Shown here one piece after another: positions 43,339 to 52,401 of a stretch of DNA of 64,000 nt. This stretch comes from Anaerofustis butyriciformans (GTDB taxonomy: Bacteria; Bacillota; Clostridia; Eubacteriales; Anaerofustaceae), in the NCBI RefSeq assembly GCF_036289385.1, contig NZ_JAYFFH010000001.1, positions 1-64,000 of the forward strand. Reading direction: 5' to 3'. Made by a program: the position numbers and the translations under genes. The notes beneath the pieces are model-generated. The model was given only the letters and a program-made list of their open reading frames with translations. It was not told the origin of the DNA and searched no databases. The first letter of the stretch is position 1; each line of letters starts with the position of its first letter.

Positions 43339-44157
43339 GTGCTTGAAACAGGCGTGAATTGGGATGACTTTTTATATCCGTATAGGCAAGCTGTTGACGA
43401 ACTTGTTTTAAAATTTAAAACAATAAGAGATCAAAAGATAACAGTTGGTCAGTATTCAGAAATTGAAGAAGTTCACGGAAGAGTAAAAAAAGTAAAAAGC
43501 ATACTGGAAAAATTAGAAAAAAATCATTATAATATTGATGATATTTCAACAAAGATAACCGATGTTGCAGGTGTAAGAATAATATGCCAATTTGAAGAAG
43601 ATATAACAAAGGTTGTCAGTGATATAATGAAAAGGAATGATATGAAGGTGGTTATAAAAAAAGACTACCTTGCAAATCCAAAAGAAAGCGGTTATCGTTC
43701 CGTTCATTTAATTATAGAATATCCTGTAAATACAGCATTTGGAGTTAAAGATATTCTATGTGAAATACAAGTAAGAACTTTAGCTATCAACTTTTGGGCT
43801 ACCATAGAACATTCCCTTAATTATAAATATGAGGGGGATATACCTAAGGAGCTTTCCAACAGGCTGAAAGCAGCTGCAAAAAAAGTTGAAGAATTAGATA
43901 AAGAAATGAGTGCAATAAGAGATGAAGTAATGCACGCACAAAAAATATTTATGGCAAGTAAAAATGCCACATTAATAACAAGTCAATATATATCCTATCT
44001 AAATAAGATGGGGTATTTGGAATTAGGGAATAAATATGTTAAAATATTTAATAAGTTATCTGAAAAAGATGACACCCTACAACTTCTTCTTTTAGAAAAA
44101 CAACTGGAAGCGGAAGTAAAAAAAATAGAAAACAAAGAAAACAAAGGAGAACAATAA
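43339..44157 (+). CDS. Small alarmone ((p)ppGpp) synthetase, RelQ/YjbM-like
   Basis: 272 residues with a GTG start after AAAGGA. The synthetase domain covers about 30-170: R-x-K-x4-S region (GRVKKVKSILEKL), DVAGVRIIC, NPKESGYRSVHL and CEIQVRTLAINFW. No hydrolase, TGS or ACT domain is present, so it is a single-function small synthetase that transfers pyrophosphate from ATP to GTP/GDP. A helical C-terminus may tetramerise. It overlaps the aldolase start by one base (TAATG). Confidence 0.9.
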   Translation: MLETGVNWDDFLYPYRQAVDELVLKFKTIRDQKITVGQYSEIEEVHGRVKKVKSILEKLEKNHYNIDDISTKITDVAGVRIICQFEEDITKVVSDIMKRNDMKVVIKKDYLANPKESGYRSVHLIIEYPVNTAFGVKDILCEIQVRTLAINFWATIEHSLNYKYEGDIPKELSNRLKAAAKKVEELDKEMSAIRDEVMHAQKIFMASKNATLITSQYISYLNKMGYLELGNKYVKIFNKLSEKDDTLQLLLLEKQLEAEVKKIENKENKGEQ

Positions 44158-45092
44158 TGGCTTTAATCTCAAGTAAAGAAATTTTACAAAAAGCAAAAGA
44201 AGGAAAATATGCAGTAGGTGCTTTCAATGTAAACAACATGGAAATTATCCAAGGTATCGTTGAAGCTGCACAACAAGAAAATGCTCCTGTAATTTTACAA
44301 GTATCAGCAGGTGCTAGAAAATATGCAAAATCAGCTTACTTAACATCTTTAGTTGATGCTGCAATCAAAGACACAGGTGTTGATGTTGTATTACATCTTG
44401 ACCATGGTGATAGCTTTGAAATTTGTAAATCTTGTATTGATGATGGATTCACATCAGTAATGATCGATGCAAGTAAATATGATTTTGACAAAAACGTTGA
44501 AATTACAAAACAAGTTGTTGAATACGCTCATGATCATGGCGTAACAGTTGAAGCTGAACTTGGTAAATTAGCAGGTGTTGAAGATGCTGTTAAAGTTGCT
44601 GCAAAAGATGCTACTTACACAGATCCTGAAGAAGCTGCTGAATTCGTAGCTAAAACAGGTGTTGACTCTTTAGCAATCGCTATCGGTACTTCTCATGGTG
44701 CATACAAATTCAGTGGAGAACCAAGCTTAGACTATGCTAGACTTGAAAAAGTTTGTGAACTTATTCCAAACTTCCCAATCGTACTTCATGGTGCTTCTTC
44801 TGTACCTCAAGAATTTGTTGAACTTAACAACAAATATGGTGCAAAAATCCCTGGAGCTCAAGGTGTTCCTGAAGAAATGTTAGCAAAAGCTGCTAAACTT
44901 GGTGTTGCTAAAATCAACGTTGATACAGATATTCGTTTAGCAATGACAGCTGCTATCAGAAAAGTATTTGTTGAACAACCAGAAGTATTCGACCCAAGAG
45001 GATACTTAGCTCCTGCAAGAACAGCTGTTAAAGATATGGTTGCTCATAAAATGCAAGTATTTGGTTGTGCTGGTAAAGGCTCACTTAAATAG
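44157..45092 (+). CDS. fba: Class II fructose-bisphosphate aldolase
   Basis: 311 residues. Zinc and catalytic residues are visible: HLDHGD (His80, catalytic Asp82, His83), GTSHGAYKF (His), and LHGASSVP (His). It cleaves fructose-1,6-bisphosphate to dihydroxyacetone phosphate and glyceraldehyde-3-phosphate in glycolysis and works in reverse in gluconeogenesis. Codon use is strongly optimised. It overlaps the alarmone synthetase by one base, but its abundance suggests an additional internal promoter, which I did not locate. Confidence 0.97.
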   Translation: MALISSKEILQKAKEGKYAVGAFNVNNMEIIQGIVEAAQQENAPVILQVSAGARKYAKSAYLTSLVDAAIKDTGVDVVLHLDHGDSFEICKSCIDDGFTSVMIDASKYDFDKNVEITKQVVEYAHDHGVTVEAELGKLAGVEDAVKVAAKDATYTDPEEAAEFVAKTGVDSLAIAIGTSHGAYKFSGEPSLDYARLEKVCELIPNFPIVLHGASSVPQEFVELNNKYGAKIPGAQGVPEEMLAKAAKLGVAKINVDTDIRLAMTAAIRKVFVEQPEVFDPRGYLAPARTAVKDMVAHKMQVFGCAGKGSLK

Positions 45093-45114
45093 TTTATATG
45101 AAAAATTAAATAAT

Positions 45115-45148
45115 AAAAAAAGACCATCTTTAAGATGGTCCTTTTTTT
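45115..45148. terminator. Bidirectional terminator
   Basis: AAAAAAGACCATCTT - TAA - GATGGTCCTTTTTTT hairpin between the aldolase gene and the convergent gene at 45147. Confidence 0.92.
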
Positions 45149-45431
45149 ATTTATTAAATGTTTTATTGTAAATTTCTTCTTGTTCCTTAAGGTGAGTTAC
45201 ATACCCAATTGGAATTTCATTATTTGTTGCTTTAATTATTTCTCTTGCGCCTTCTTCGTTAAAAGCTCCGCACAGTTCAATACAGTTTATTCCTTCTTCG
45301 TAAAGTTTTTTTGCAATGATACAAGCTTCTTTTAAATTAGAAACTCCAATTATTCTTGCATCTCCATCATGGATGTATGCTGTGTCATTTTTTGAATTAA
45401 AATTACCCATTATTAAAAATGCAAATTTCAT
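45147..45431 (-). CDS. DUF6506-like small protein (94 aa)
   Basis: A compact alpha/beta protein beginning MKFAFLIMGNFN, with DARIIGVSNLKEACIIAKKL, GINCIELCGAFNEEGA and ending near IPIGYVTH. This pattern matches small clostridial proteins listed as DUF6506; the match is from memory. It is the second gene after cardiolipin synthase on this strand (23-base gap). Function unknown. Confidence 0.7.
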   Translation of the reverse strand: MKFAFLIMGNFNSKNDTAYIHDGDARIIGVSNLKEACIIAKKLYEEGINCIELCGAFNEEGAREIIKATNNEIPIGYVTHLKEQEEIYNKTFNK

Positions 45432-45454
45432 ATTTTGTTATTCCTTTCTTTTTA

Positions 45455-46990
45455 TTACATTAACGGTGCAAATAATCTAAGTAAACTTCTGTATAATCTA
45501 AATAAAAACGGAAGTTTTGTTTTTTTGTTGTATCTTTTTGTACTTACTTCAAAAGTTTGAAGCATATCTTTTTTTATTTCTTTTATACTGTTTGTTTTAT
45601 ATAAGTAAACACCACATTCAAAATGTAAATAAAGACTCCTGTAATCCATGTTTGCAGTTCCTACCGTTGCAATTTTATCATCTGATAGGAAACATTTCCC
45701 ATGAATAAATCCTGGTGTATAATGATAAACTTTAACTCCGTTTTCAATAAGTTCCGGACAAAATGATTTTGTAAGTTCGAAAGCACTTTTTTTATCGGGT
45801 ATTCCAGGAATTACGATTCTTACATCTACACCTCTTTTTGCTGCAAGAATTAGCGCAGTGGTCATTTCATTGTCTATAATTAAATATGGCGTGTAGATAT
45901 AGACATAATCTTTTGCTGCATTTAAAATGTTGATATATATATTTTCTGATAAAATTTCATTGTCAAGAGGGGAGTCGCTGTATGGTTGAACGTAACCTTC
46001 ATTTTCGTACTCTTTTGCAAAACTGTAATCAGGTTTGAATTTTTCATATTCAAGCTCGTTGTCGGTAGGTCTTAGTCCGTTCCACATTTCAAGAAACATC
46101 ATTGTAAAACTCCAAACAGCTTCACCTTCAAGTTTAATTGCATTGTCTTTCCAATGACCAAATCTTTCGATTTCATTTATATATTCATCAGATAAATTTA
46201 TTCCCCCAGTATATCCGACTTTTCCGTCAATTACCATTATTTTTCTATGGTCACGGTTATTCATTACCATTGATAAAAAAGGAACAAAAGGATTAAAAGC
46301 TATTGTTTTAATACCTTTCTTTTCTAATATTCTTTTGTATTTTGCCGGTAATACCGTAACAGAACCTATATCATCATAAATAAATCTTACATCTACACCT
46401 TCTTTAACTTTTTGTTCAAGTATATCTAAAATAGAATTCCACATTTTGCCTTCATGGACAATAAAATATTCAATGAAAATATATTTTTTTGCTTTCTTTA
46501 TTTCAATAAGCATATCTTCAAAGGCTTCTTCACCTAATTTAAAAAAGTTTGTTTTGGTGTTTTTGTAAATAGGATATGGGCCGTAGTTTTCTATATACAT
46601 AATGTTTCCGGCACCATAAGGATCATCGTTTATTATTTCTTCGATAATTGAAGTATCTTGGTTTAACATTCTTTGTGTAAAAACTTGAGATCTGTTTAAT
46701 TTTTTTATAAGTTTTCTTGCAGGTTTTTTGTTACCGACAAAGAAGTAAAACATTATACCAAACATTGGGAAAGCCATTATAACTATTGCCCAATCCAGCT
46801 TGTATGCAGGGTTTATGTTCCTAGTATTTACATAAGCAACCGCTATAATACTTACAATTAAAAATAATCCGTAAATTTGGTTGGTTACTTCGCTGAATTT
46901 TACCACAACGAAAAATAACATGAATACCTGTAATATAAGTAATATGCCGAAAATAACAATTCTGCTAAATAGTTTATCTAAAAATTTCAT
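45455..46990 (-). CDS. cls: Cardiolipin synthase
   Basis: 511 residues, normal. Two N-terminal transmembrane helices plus a third (about 5-30, 35-55, 65-90), then two phospholipase D domains with HKD motifs: HRKIMVIDGKVGYTGG and HGKCFLSDDKIATVG. It joins two phosphatidylglycerol molecules to cardiolipin at the membrane. AAGGG precedes the ATG. Confidence 0.95.
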   Translation of the reverse strand: MKFLDKLFSRIVIFGILLILQVFMLFFVVVKFSEVTNQIYGLFLIVSIIAVAYVNTRNINPAYKLDWAIVIMAFPMFGIMFYFFVGNKKPARKLIKKLNRSQVFTQRMLNQDTSIIEEIINDDPYGAGNIMYIENYGPYPIYKNTKTNFFKLGEEAFEDMLIEIKKAKKYIFIEYFIVHEGKMWNSILDILEQKVKEGVDVRFIYDDIGSVTVLPAKYKRILEKKGIKTIAFNPFVPFLSMVMNNRDHRKIMVIDGKVGYTGGINLSDEYINEIERFGHWKDNAIKLEGEAVWSFTMMFLEMWNGLRPTDNELEYEKFKPDYSFAKEYENEGYVQPYSDSPLDNEILSENIYINILNAAKDYVYIYTPYLIIDNEMTTALILAAKRGVDVRIVIPGIPDKKSAFELTKSFCPELIENGVKVYHYTPGFIHGKCFLSDDKIATVGTANMDYRSLYLHFECGVYLYKTNSIKEIKKDMLQTFEVSTKRYNKKTKLPFLFRLYRSLLRLFAPLM

Positions 46991-47104
46991 TTTTTCCCTT
47001 CTTTTAATTTCTTTGTATATAATATAACATTACAAACTTTTAAAGTCCATATTTTACATTAATTATATTTTTTATTTAATTTTTAAATAATATGTCAAAA
47101 AAAC

Positions 47105-47140
47105 TACACTTTTTGTAACAAGAATGAAGTGTAATTTTTT
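47105..47140 (+). terminator. Orphan hairpin-T element upstream of the BspA-like gene
   Basis: TACACTT / AAGTGTA arms around an 15-base loop, followed by ATTTTTT. It lies in a 281-base intergenic space between divergent genes where no transcript should need ending, so it may be a leader attenuator for 47272. Confidence 0.4.
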
Positions 47141-47271
47141 GTATATGTTAATTAAATTTTATAACAAAACTAAAATTTATATTGTATAAAAATATGTAAA
47201 TTTATGTAATAAAGTCAATATACCATAAAAGTTACAAAAAGTGTGAATATCGCTAAAAAGGAAATGTGGCT

Positions 47272-48105
47272 ATGGGTAAAATTATTAAAATATTTGTTTC
47301 TTTGTTTATTATTTTCTTTATTTTTAGTATTTCTGTTTTTTTAATTAAAAGTTATAAAATTAATTTTACTTTTTACTGTGATGAAATTGTTTTTCCGATA
47401 AATATATTTGAAGAGAAATTTGTAAATGAGAATTTTGAATTTGTTATATTGAGCAGGAGAAATAAAGAGGTTGGGGTGGTTCGTTGTTTGAAAGAATGTG
47501 AAAGAGAAGTTGATATTCCAAGTTGTATTTTTTATGACAATAATTATTTTAAAGTAACCAGAGTATGTGAAAATGCCTTTTTAAATAATAAAAATCTAAT
47601 AAAAGTTAATATTTCAAAAAATATAAAATTAATAGAAATAAATGCTTTTAAAGATTGTATAAATTTAGAATATGTTACTTTTTCATCTGAAAGTACTTTG
47701 AAAATTATTGAGATGAATGCTTTTTACAATACAAATATTAAAAAGATTTTTCTTCCTAAAACTTTAAAGGTTATATGTACTCAAAGTTTTTGTTCTTGTA
47801 ATAAATTAAAAGTTTTAAGTTTTGAGAAAGAGAGTGAATTAAAATATATAGGGTATGGAGCTTTTATGGGATGTGATATTAAAAGGAAAGTAAATATGAA
47901 TACTAAAGCATATGTTTCAAAAAATTCTTTTTATAATGAAAAAAAATTAGAAGAATACGAGCAGAATTTAAAAAGAATGGAGAAAAGAGAAGTAATCAGA
48001 AATCATATGAATATTAAAGATAGAAACAGCATTATATATAATTGTGAAAAATTTATTTCTTATATTGAAATTATAAAATCAAATATAATATTTTTATTTA
48101 AATAA
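47272..48105 (+). CDS. BspA-like leucine-rich repeat protein (277 aa)
   Basis: An N-terminal transmembrane anchor (about 5-25), then at least four BspA-type LRR_5 repeats of the form N-A-F-x-x-C/N-x-x-L/I-K-x-V/I-x-hydrophobic (for example ENAFLNNKNLIKVNISK and INAFKDCINLEYVTF). The C-terminus is basic and helical with a terminal hydrophobic stretch. Such repeats mediate protein-protein binding at the cell surface. The start is ATG 47272 with AAAGGA upstream; a GTG two codons earlier is possible. Confidence 0.8.
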   Translation: MGKIIKIFVSLFIIFFIFSISVFLIKSYKINFTFYCDEIVFPINIFEEKFVNENFEFVILSRRNKEVGVVRCLKECEREVDIPSCIFYDNNYFKVTRVCENAFLNNKNLIKVNISKNIKLIEINAFKDCINLEYVTFSSESTLKIIEMNAFYNTNIKKIFLPKTLKVICTQSFCSCNKLKVLSFEKESELKYIGYGAFMGCDIKRKVNMNTKAYVSKNSFYNEKKLEEYEQNLKRMEKREVIRNHMNIKDRNSIIYNCEKFISYIEIIKSNIIFLFK

Positions 48106-48134
48106 GTCAAATCTCCTAAATTTTCAGAAAATTA

Positions 48135-48164
48135 TTGACATTATATTAATTGTTATAGTACAAT
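48135..48164 (+). promoter_or_regulatory. Promoter of the ABC importer genes
   Basis: TTGACA (48135-48140), 18-base spacer, TACAAT (48159-48164). No T-box or riboswitch is seen in the 38-base leader, although TrpXYZ-type importers often have one. Confidence 0.7.
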
Positions 48165-48202
48165 AATTTTTAATATAAATTAAATTATAGGGGAGAAGTA
48201 AA

Positions 48203-49180
48203 ATGGCAAAAAAAATATTGGCAATTACGATTTGTTTAGCATTATTTCTAGGTATTAGTGGTTGTGGTTCTAATGACGGAAGTAATAAAGTATACAAAAT
48301 CGGCGTTCTTCAGTTAGTTCAACATGATGCACTTGATAAAGCTAACGAAGGATTTATGAAAGCATTAGAAGATAATGGATTTAAAGATGGTGAAAACATT
48401 GAAGTTGATTATCAAAATGCAGCAGGGGATCAATCAAACTGTCAAACTATTTCTGATAGTTTTATAAATGACGGAAAAGATTTGATTTTAGCAATCGGAA
48501 CACCTGCAGCTCAAGCTGTTGCAAATAAGACAAAAGATATTCCTATTTTGGTAACAGCAGTTACAGATCCTGCTGATGCGGGACTTGTTAAATCAAATGA
48601 AAAACCTGAAACAAATGTATCTGGTACAAGCGATTTAACTCCTGTTGAAGAGCAAATTGACTTATTAAAACAAATTGTTCCTGATGCAAAAACAGTTGGA
48701 GTTATGTATTGTTCAAACGAATCAAACTCTATTTTACAAGCTGGTATTGCAAAAAAAGCTATTGAAGCAAAGGGAATGACATATGTTGAAGGAACAGTAT
48801 CAAATTCAAATGAAATTCAACAAGTTGCATCTTCTTTGGTAGATAAAGCTGATGTAATTTATGTTCCTACTGATAATATGGTTTCTGCAGGTATAGCTAC
48901 AGTAGCTATGGTTGCAAATGAAAAAAATGTTCCTATTATTTGTGGTGAATCAGGTATGCTTGAAGGTGGTGCTTTAGCAACATATGGTATTGATTATTAC
49001 AATCTTGGATATAAAACAGGACTTCAAGCTGTTAAAATATTAAAAGGTGAAGCGAAAGTTGAAGATATGCCTATTGAATATTTAGCACAAGAAGATTTAG
49101 AAATGGCTGTAAATGAAGAAGCTGCCAAAACTCTTGGTATAACAATACCTGATAGTATTATGAGTCAAATAAAAAAATAA
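48203..49180 (+). CDS. ABC importer substrate-binding lipoprotein, copy 1 (TrpX-like)
   Basis: 325 residues with a lipoprotein signal peptide (lipobox LGISGC) and an ABC_sub_bind (DUF534) periplasmic-binding fold: KIGVLQLVQHDALDKANEGF, ATPAAQAVANKTKDIPILVTAVTDP and ENVSGTSD-like ETNVSGTSD. Relatives of the TrpXYZ family import aromatic amino acids or other small solutes. GGGGAG lies before the ATG. A paralogue follows directly and the permease and ATPase genes come after it. Confidence 0.9.
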   Translation: MAKKILAITICLALFLGISGCGSNDGSNKVYKIGVLQLVQHDALDKANEGFMKALEDNGFKDGENIEVDYQNAAGDQSNCQTISDSFINDGKDLILAIGTPAAQAVANKTKDIPILVTAVTDPADAGLVKSNEKPETNVSGTSDLTPVEEQIDLLKQIVPDAKTVGVMYCSNESNSILQAGIAKKAIEAKGMTYVEGTVSNSNEIQQVASSLVDKADVIYVPTDNMVSAGIATVAMVANEKNVPIICGESGMLEGGALATYGIDYYNLGYKTGLQAVKILKGEAKVEDMPIEYLAQEDLEMAVNEEAAKTLGITIPDSIMSQIKK

Positions 49181-49232
49181 TATAAATATATAATAATTGT
49201 AATTCTTATTTAGTTTTTGGAGGGGAAAAATA

Positions 49233-50210
49233 ATGTTAAAAAAGATTATTTCAGTATTACTTTGCCTTGGAGTTGTCCTTGGGTTCAGTGCTTGTGGCTC
49301 AGACAGTTCAGGTGATGAAGTAAAAAAAATCGGAGTTATTCAATTAATACAACATGAATCTTTGGACTCTGCTTATGAAGGTTTCGTTGCAGCACTTAAG
49401 GATAACGGATATGAAGACGGAAAGAATATTGAACTTGATTTTCAAAATGCAGCAGGGGATCAATCAAACTGTCAAACAATTTCAGATGGATTTGTAAATG
49501 ACAATAAAGATTTAATTTTAGCAATCGGAACACCTGCAGCTCAAGCAGCAGCAAGTAAAACAAGCGATATTCCTATTTTAGTAACAGCAGTTACAGATCC
49601 TGCAGATGCCGGACTTGTTAAATCAAACGAAAAACCTGAAACAAATGTATCAGGTACAAGTGATATGACACCTGTTAAAGATCAACTTGAAGTATTAAAG
49701 GAATTTTGTCCTGAAGCTAAAACAGTAGGACTTTTATATTCTTCAAATGAAGCAAACTCAGTTTTACAAGCAAAGATAGCTAAAGAAGAAGCAAAAAAAC
49801 TTGGTCTTACTTTAGTTGAAGCAACTGTTTCAAGCTCAAATGAAATTCAACAAGTTGTTTCTTCTGTAATTGATAAAGTTGATGCAATTTACATACCTAC
49901 AGACAACACATTTGCAGCAGGTATGGCTACAGTTGCTCTTGTAACAAATGAAGCAAAAGTTCCTGTATTCTGTGGAGCACAAGCAATGGCAACAGATGGT
50001 GGTCTTGCTTGTTATGGTATTGACTATTATGATCTTGGATACAAAACAGGTCTTCAAGCCATAAAAGTTCTAAAAGGAGAAGCAGATGTTTCTACTATGC
50101 CTATTGAATACTTAAGCGGGGATGATTTAAAACTTGTTGTTAATGAAGATACATTAAAAACTTTAAATATGGAAATTCCTTCAAGTTTACAAGATAAATT
50201 GGTAAAATAG
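49233..50210 (+). CDS. ABC importer substrate-binding lipoprotein, copy 2 (TrpX-like)
   Basis: 325 residues, the same length as copy 1, with lipobox LGFSAC and the same fold. Long DNA stretches are shared with copy 1 (for example around 48417-48450 and 49443-49480), so this is a tandem duplication. Differences concentrate in the ligand-facing loops (GESGMLEGG versus GAQAMATDG), suggesting a changed ligand range. TGGAGGGG precedes the ATG; a terminator follows the stop. Confidence 0.9.
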   Translation: MLKKIISVLLCLGVVLGFSACGSDSSGDEVKKIGVIQLIQHESLDSAYEGFVAALKDNGYEDGKNIELDFQNAAGDQSNCQTISDGFVNDNKDLILAIGTPAAQAAASKTSDIPILVTAVTDPADAGLVKSNEKPETNVSGTSDMTPVKDQLEVLKEFCPEAKTVGLLYSSNEANSVLQAKIAKEEAKKLGLTLVEATVSSSNEIQQVVSSVIDKVDAIYIPTDNTFAAGMATVALVTNEAKVPVFCGAQAMATDGGLACYGIDYYDLGYKTGLQAIKVLKGEADVSTMPIEYLSGDDLKLVVNEDTLKTLNMEIPSSLQDKLVK

Positions 50211-50219
50211 TAAAAAATT

Positions 50220-50247
50220 AAAGAGGTATTTAGATACCTCTTTTTTA
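50220..50247 (+). terminator. Terminator between binding proteins and permease
   Basis: AAAGAGGTAT - TTAG - ATACCTCTTTTTTT hairpin. It probably lets the binding proteins be made in excess over the membrane and ATPase subunits, which would need read-through or a separate promoter. Confidence 0.9.
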
Positions 50248-50405
50248 TTTATAAATATTTATTTTTTTGATTTAATATACATCATAGAAATATTATTTTT
50301 ATATTGAAAAGTTAATAAAATAATAGTAAAATAAAATAATAGTGAAAATTGAGAAAATTTCATTTTTTTTAAATATTAAATTATACAAATTTCAGGGGGT
50401 ATAAT

Positions 50406-51359
50406 ATGGAACTTCTTACAGGTATACTTAAAAACCTGCCGGATGCCATAAGCTTAGGTATTTTGTGGGGTGTAATGTGTCTTGGAGTATACATTACATT
50501 CAAAATTTTGGATATAGCAGATATGACAGTTGACGGAACTTTTGCTCTTGGAGGATGTGTTACAGCAACTCTTGTTGTTAACGGCATTAATCCTATTTTA
50601 AGTTTAATAGTTGCTACTATTGCCGGTATGCTTGCCGGATGTGTAACAGGATTTTTACATACTAAACTTAAAATTCCTGCAATTCTTTCCGGTATCTTGT
50701 CTATGCTTGCACTTTATTCAATTAACTTAAAAGTTTTGGCCGGTAAATCAAACTTAGCAATGCCACAACTTGGAGGAGGAAATGTTAAAACAGTAATAGA
50801 CTATGTTTGTGATTTAACAGGACTTTCAAGTTCAAATGCAACATTATTGTTCGGGCTAATTATTGTAATTTTAGCAATGGTTATTTTATACTGGTTCTTT
50901 GGAACAGAAATAGGATGCGCCATAAGAGCTACCGGAAATAATGGGGATATGGTAAGAGCTCTTGGTGTTAATACAGACACAATGAAAATTATCGGTCTTA
51001 TTATTTCAAATGGTCTTGTTTCATTGTCAGGTGCAATGGTTGCACAATCTCAAAGATATGGTGATGTAGGTATGGGAACAGGTACAATCGTAATTGGTCT
51101 TGCATCTATTATTATCGGAGAAGTAATCTTAAATAAGGCTATATCATTTAAAACAAAGCTTATAAGCGTAGTTCTTGGTAGTATCATATACAGAGTAATA
51201 ATTGCAGTTGTTTTAAGACTTGGTATGAATCCAAACGACTTAAAACTATTAACAGCAATAATAGTTGCTCTTGCATTATCTCTTCCTATAATTAAAGGAA
51301 AGATAAACGAAAAGAAAAAAATAAAATTAAACAAAGAAATGAATGGCGGGGAGGTGTAG
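50406..51359 (+). CDS. ABC importer permease (TrpY-like)
   Basis: 317 residues with eight to nine transmembrane helices, BPD_transp_2 family: YITFKILDIADMTVDGTFALGG near the start, and a EIGCAIRATGNNGDMVRALGVN coupling loop contacting the ATPase. It forms the membrane channel for the binding proteins encoded upstream. AGGGGG lies a few bases before the ATG. It ends three bases before the ATPase gene. Confidence 0.92.
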   Translation: MELLTGILKNLPDAISLGILWGVMCLGVYITFKILDIADMTVDGTFALGGCVTATLVVNGINPILSLIVATIAGMLAGCVTGFLHTKLKIPAILSGILSMLALYSINLKVLAGKSNLAMPQLGGGNVKTVIDYVCDLTGLSSSNATLLFGLIIVILAMVILYWFFGTEIGCAIRATGNNGDMVRALGVNTDTMKIIGLIISNGLVSLSGAMVAQSQRYGDVGMGTGTIVIGLASIIIGEVILNKAISFKTKLISVVLGSIIYRVIIAVVLRLGMNPNDLKLLTAIIVALALSLPIIKGKINEKKKIKLNKEMNGGEV

Positions 51360-51362
51360 AAA

Positions 51363-52157
51363 ATGCTTAAACTTCAAAATATAAATAAGACATTCAATGA
51401 AGGTACTATAAATGAAAAGAAAGCATTAATAGATATAAACTTACATCTATACCCTCAAGATTTTGTTACGGTTATTGGTGGTAATGGTGCCGGTAAATCA
51501 ACAATGTTAAATATGATAGCAGGTGTTTATCCTGTTGACAGCGGTAAAATTACATTAGCTGACCACTTGATTACAACTCTTGATGAACATAAAAGAGCAA
51601 GATGGATAGGTAGAGTTTTCCAAGATCCTATGAGAGGTACTGCCGCAGACATGATGATTGAAGAAAATCTTGCTATGGCATATAGAAGAGGAGATAAAAG
51701 AGGTCTAGGCTGGGGAATTAAAAACGAAGAAAGAGATGAATATAGAGAACTTCTAAAAACTCTTGATTTAGGACTTGAAGACAGATTAAGCGATAAAGTA
51801 GGTTTACTATCAGGTGGACAAAGACAAGCATTAACTTTATTAATGGCAACACTTAAAAAACCTGAACTTCTTCTTCTTGATGAACATACAGCTGCTCTTG
51901 ACCCTAAAACAGCAGCAAAAGTTTTAGAGCTTACTCAAAAAATCATAGATAAAGATAATTTAACAGCATTAATGGTAACACATAACATGAGAGATGCTAT
52001 TAAATATGGAAACAGACTTATTATGATGTATGACGGACATATTATTTATGATGTTAGGGGAGAAGAAAAGAAAAATCTTCAAGTTAAAGATTTGCTTGAA
52101 AAATTTGAAATGTGTTCCGGCGGTGAGTTTGCAAATGACAGAATGCTTCTTTCTTAA
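51363..52157 (+). CDS. ABC importer ATP-binding protein (TrpZ-like)
   Basis: 264 residues. Walker A GGNGAGKST, signature LSGGQRQALTL, Walker B LLLLDEHTAALDP and H-loop VTHNM. The DEHTAALDP variant is characteristic of the TrpZ/unknown-substrate ATPases of this importer class. It powers uptake through the permease encoded upstream. Last gene of the cluster. Confidence 0.93.
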   Translation: MLKLQNINKTFNEGTINEKKALIDINLHLYPQDFVTVIGGNGAGKSTMLNMIAGVYPVDSGKITLADHLITTLDEHKRARWIGRVFQDPMRGTAADMMIEENLAMAYRRGDKRGLGWGIKNEERDEYRELLKTLDLGLEDRLSDKVGLLSGGQRQALTLLMATLKKPELLLLDEHTAALDPKTAAKVLELTQKIIDKDNLTALMVTHNMRDAIKYGNRLIMMYDGHIIYDVRGEEKKNLQVKDLLEKFEMCSGGEFANDRMLLS

Positions 52158-52169
52158 TATAGAAAAATA

Positions 52170-52195
52170 AAAAGAGTGCTTATGCACTCTTTTTA
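52170..52195 (+). terminator. Terminator of the importer cluster
   Basis: AAAAGAGTGC - TTAT - GCACTCTTTTTAT hairpin, about 13 bases after the ATPase stop. Confidence 0.92.
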
Positions 52196-52401
52196 TTTTA
52201 TATTTATGTAAGATTTTGTTTTTAATATAAAGCTATGAATTGATATCATTTATATATGTTGTTGATTTCAGTAAAAATATTCTTTTTTAGGTATTAATGT
52301 CTTTTACAAATTTGATATGTTTATTAATAACTTAACCTTTAATTTGTTTCCCTGAAAATATTATATGGCTTAACATTACTTGAGGATATATCCATTTTCT
52401 T

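Noticed and set aside
48165..48202. T-box or riboswitch leader before the importer
   Set aside because: The leader is only about 38 bases and carries no T-box core or specifier stem.
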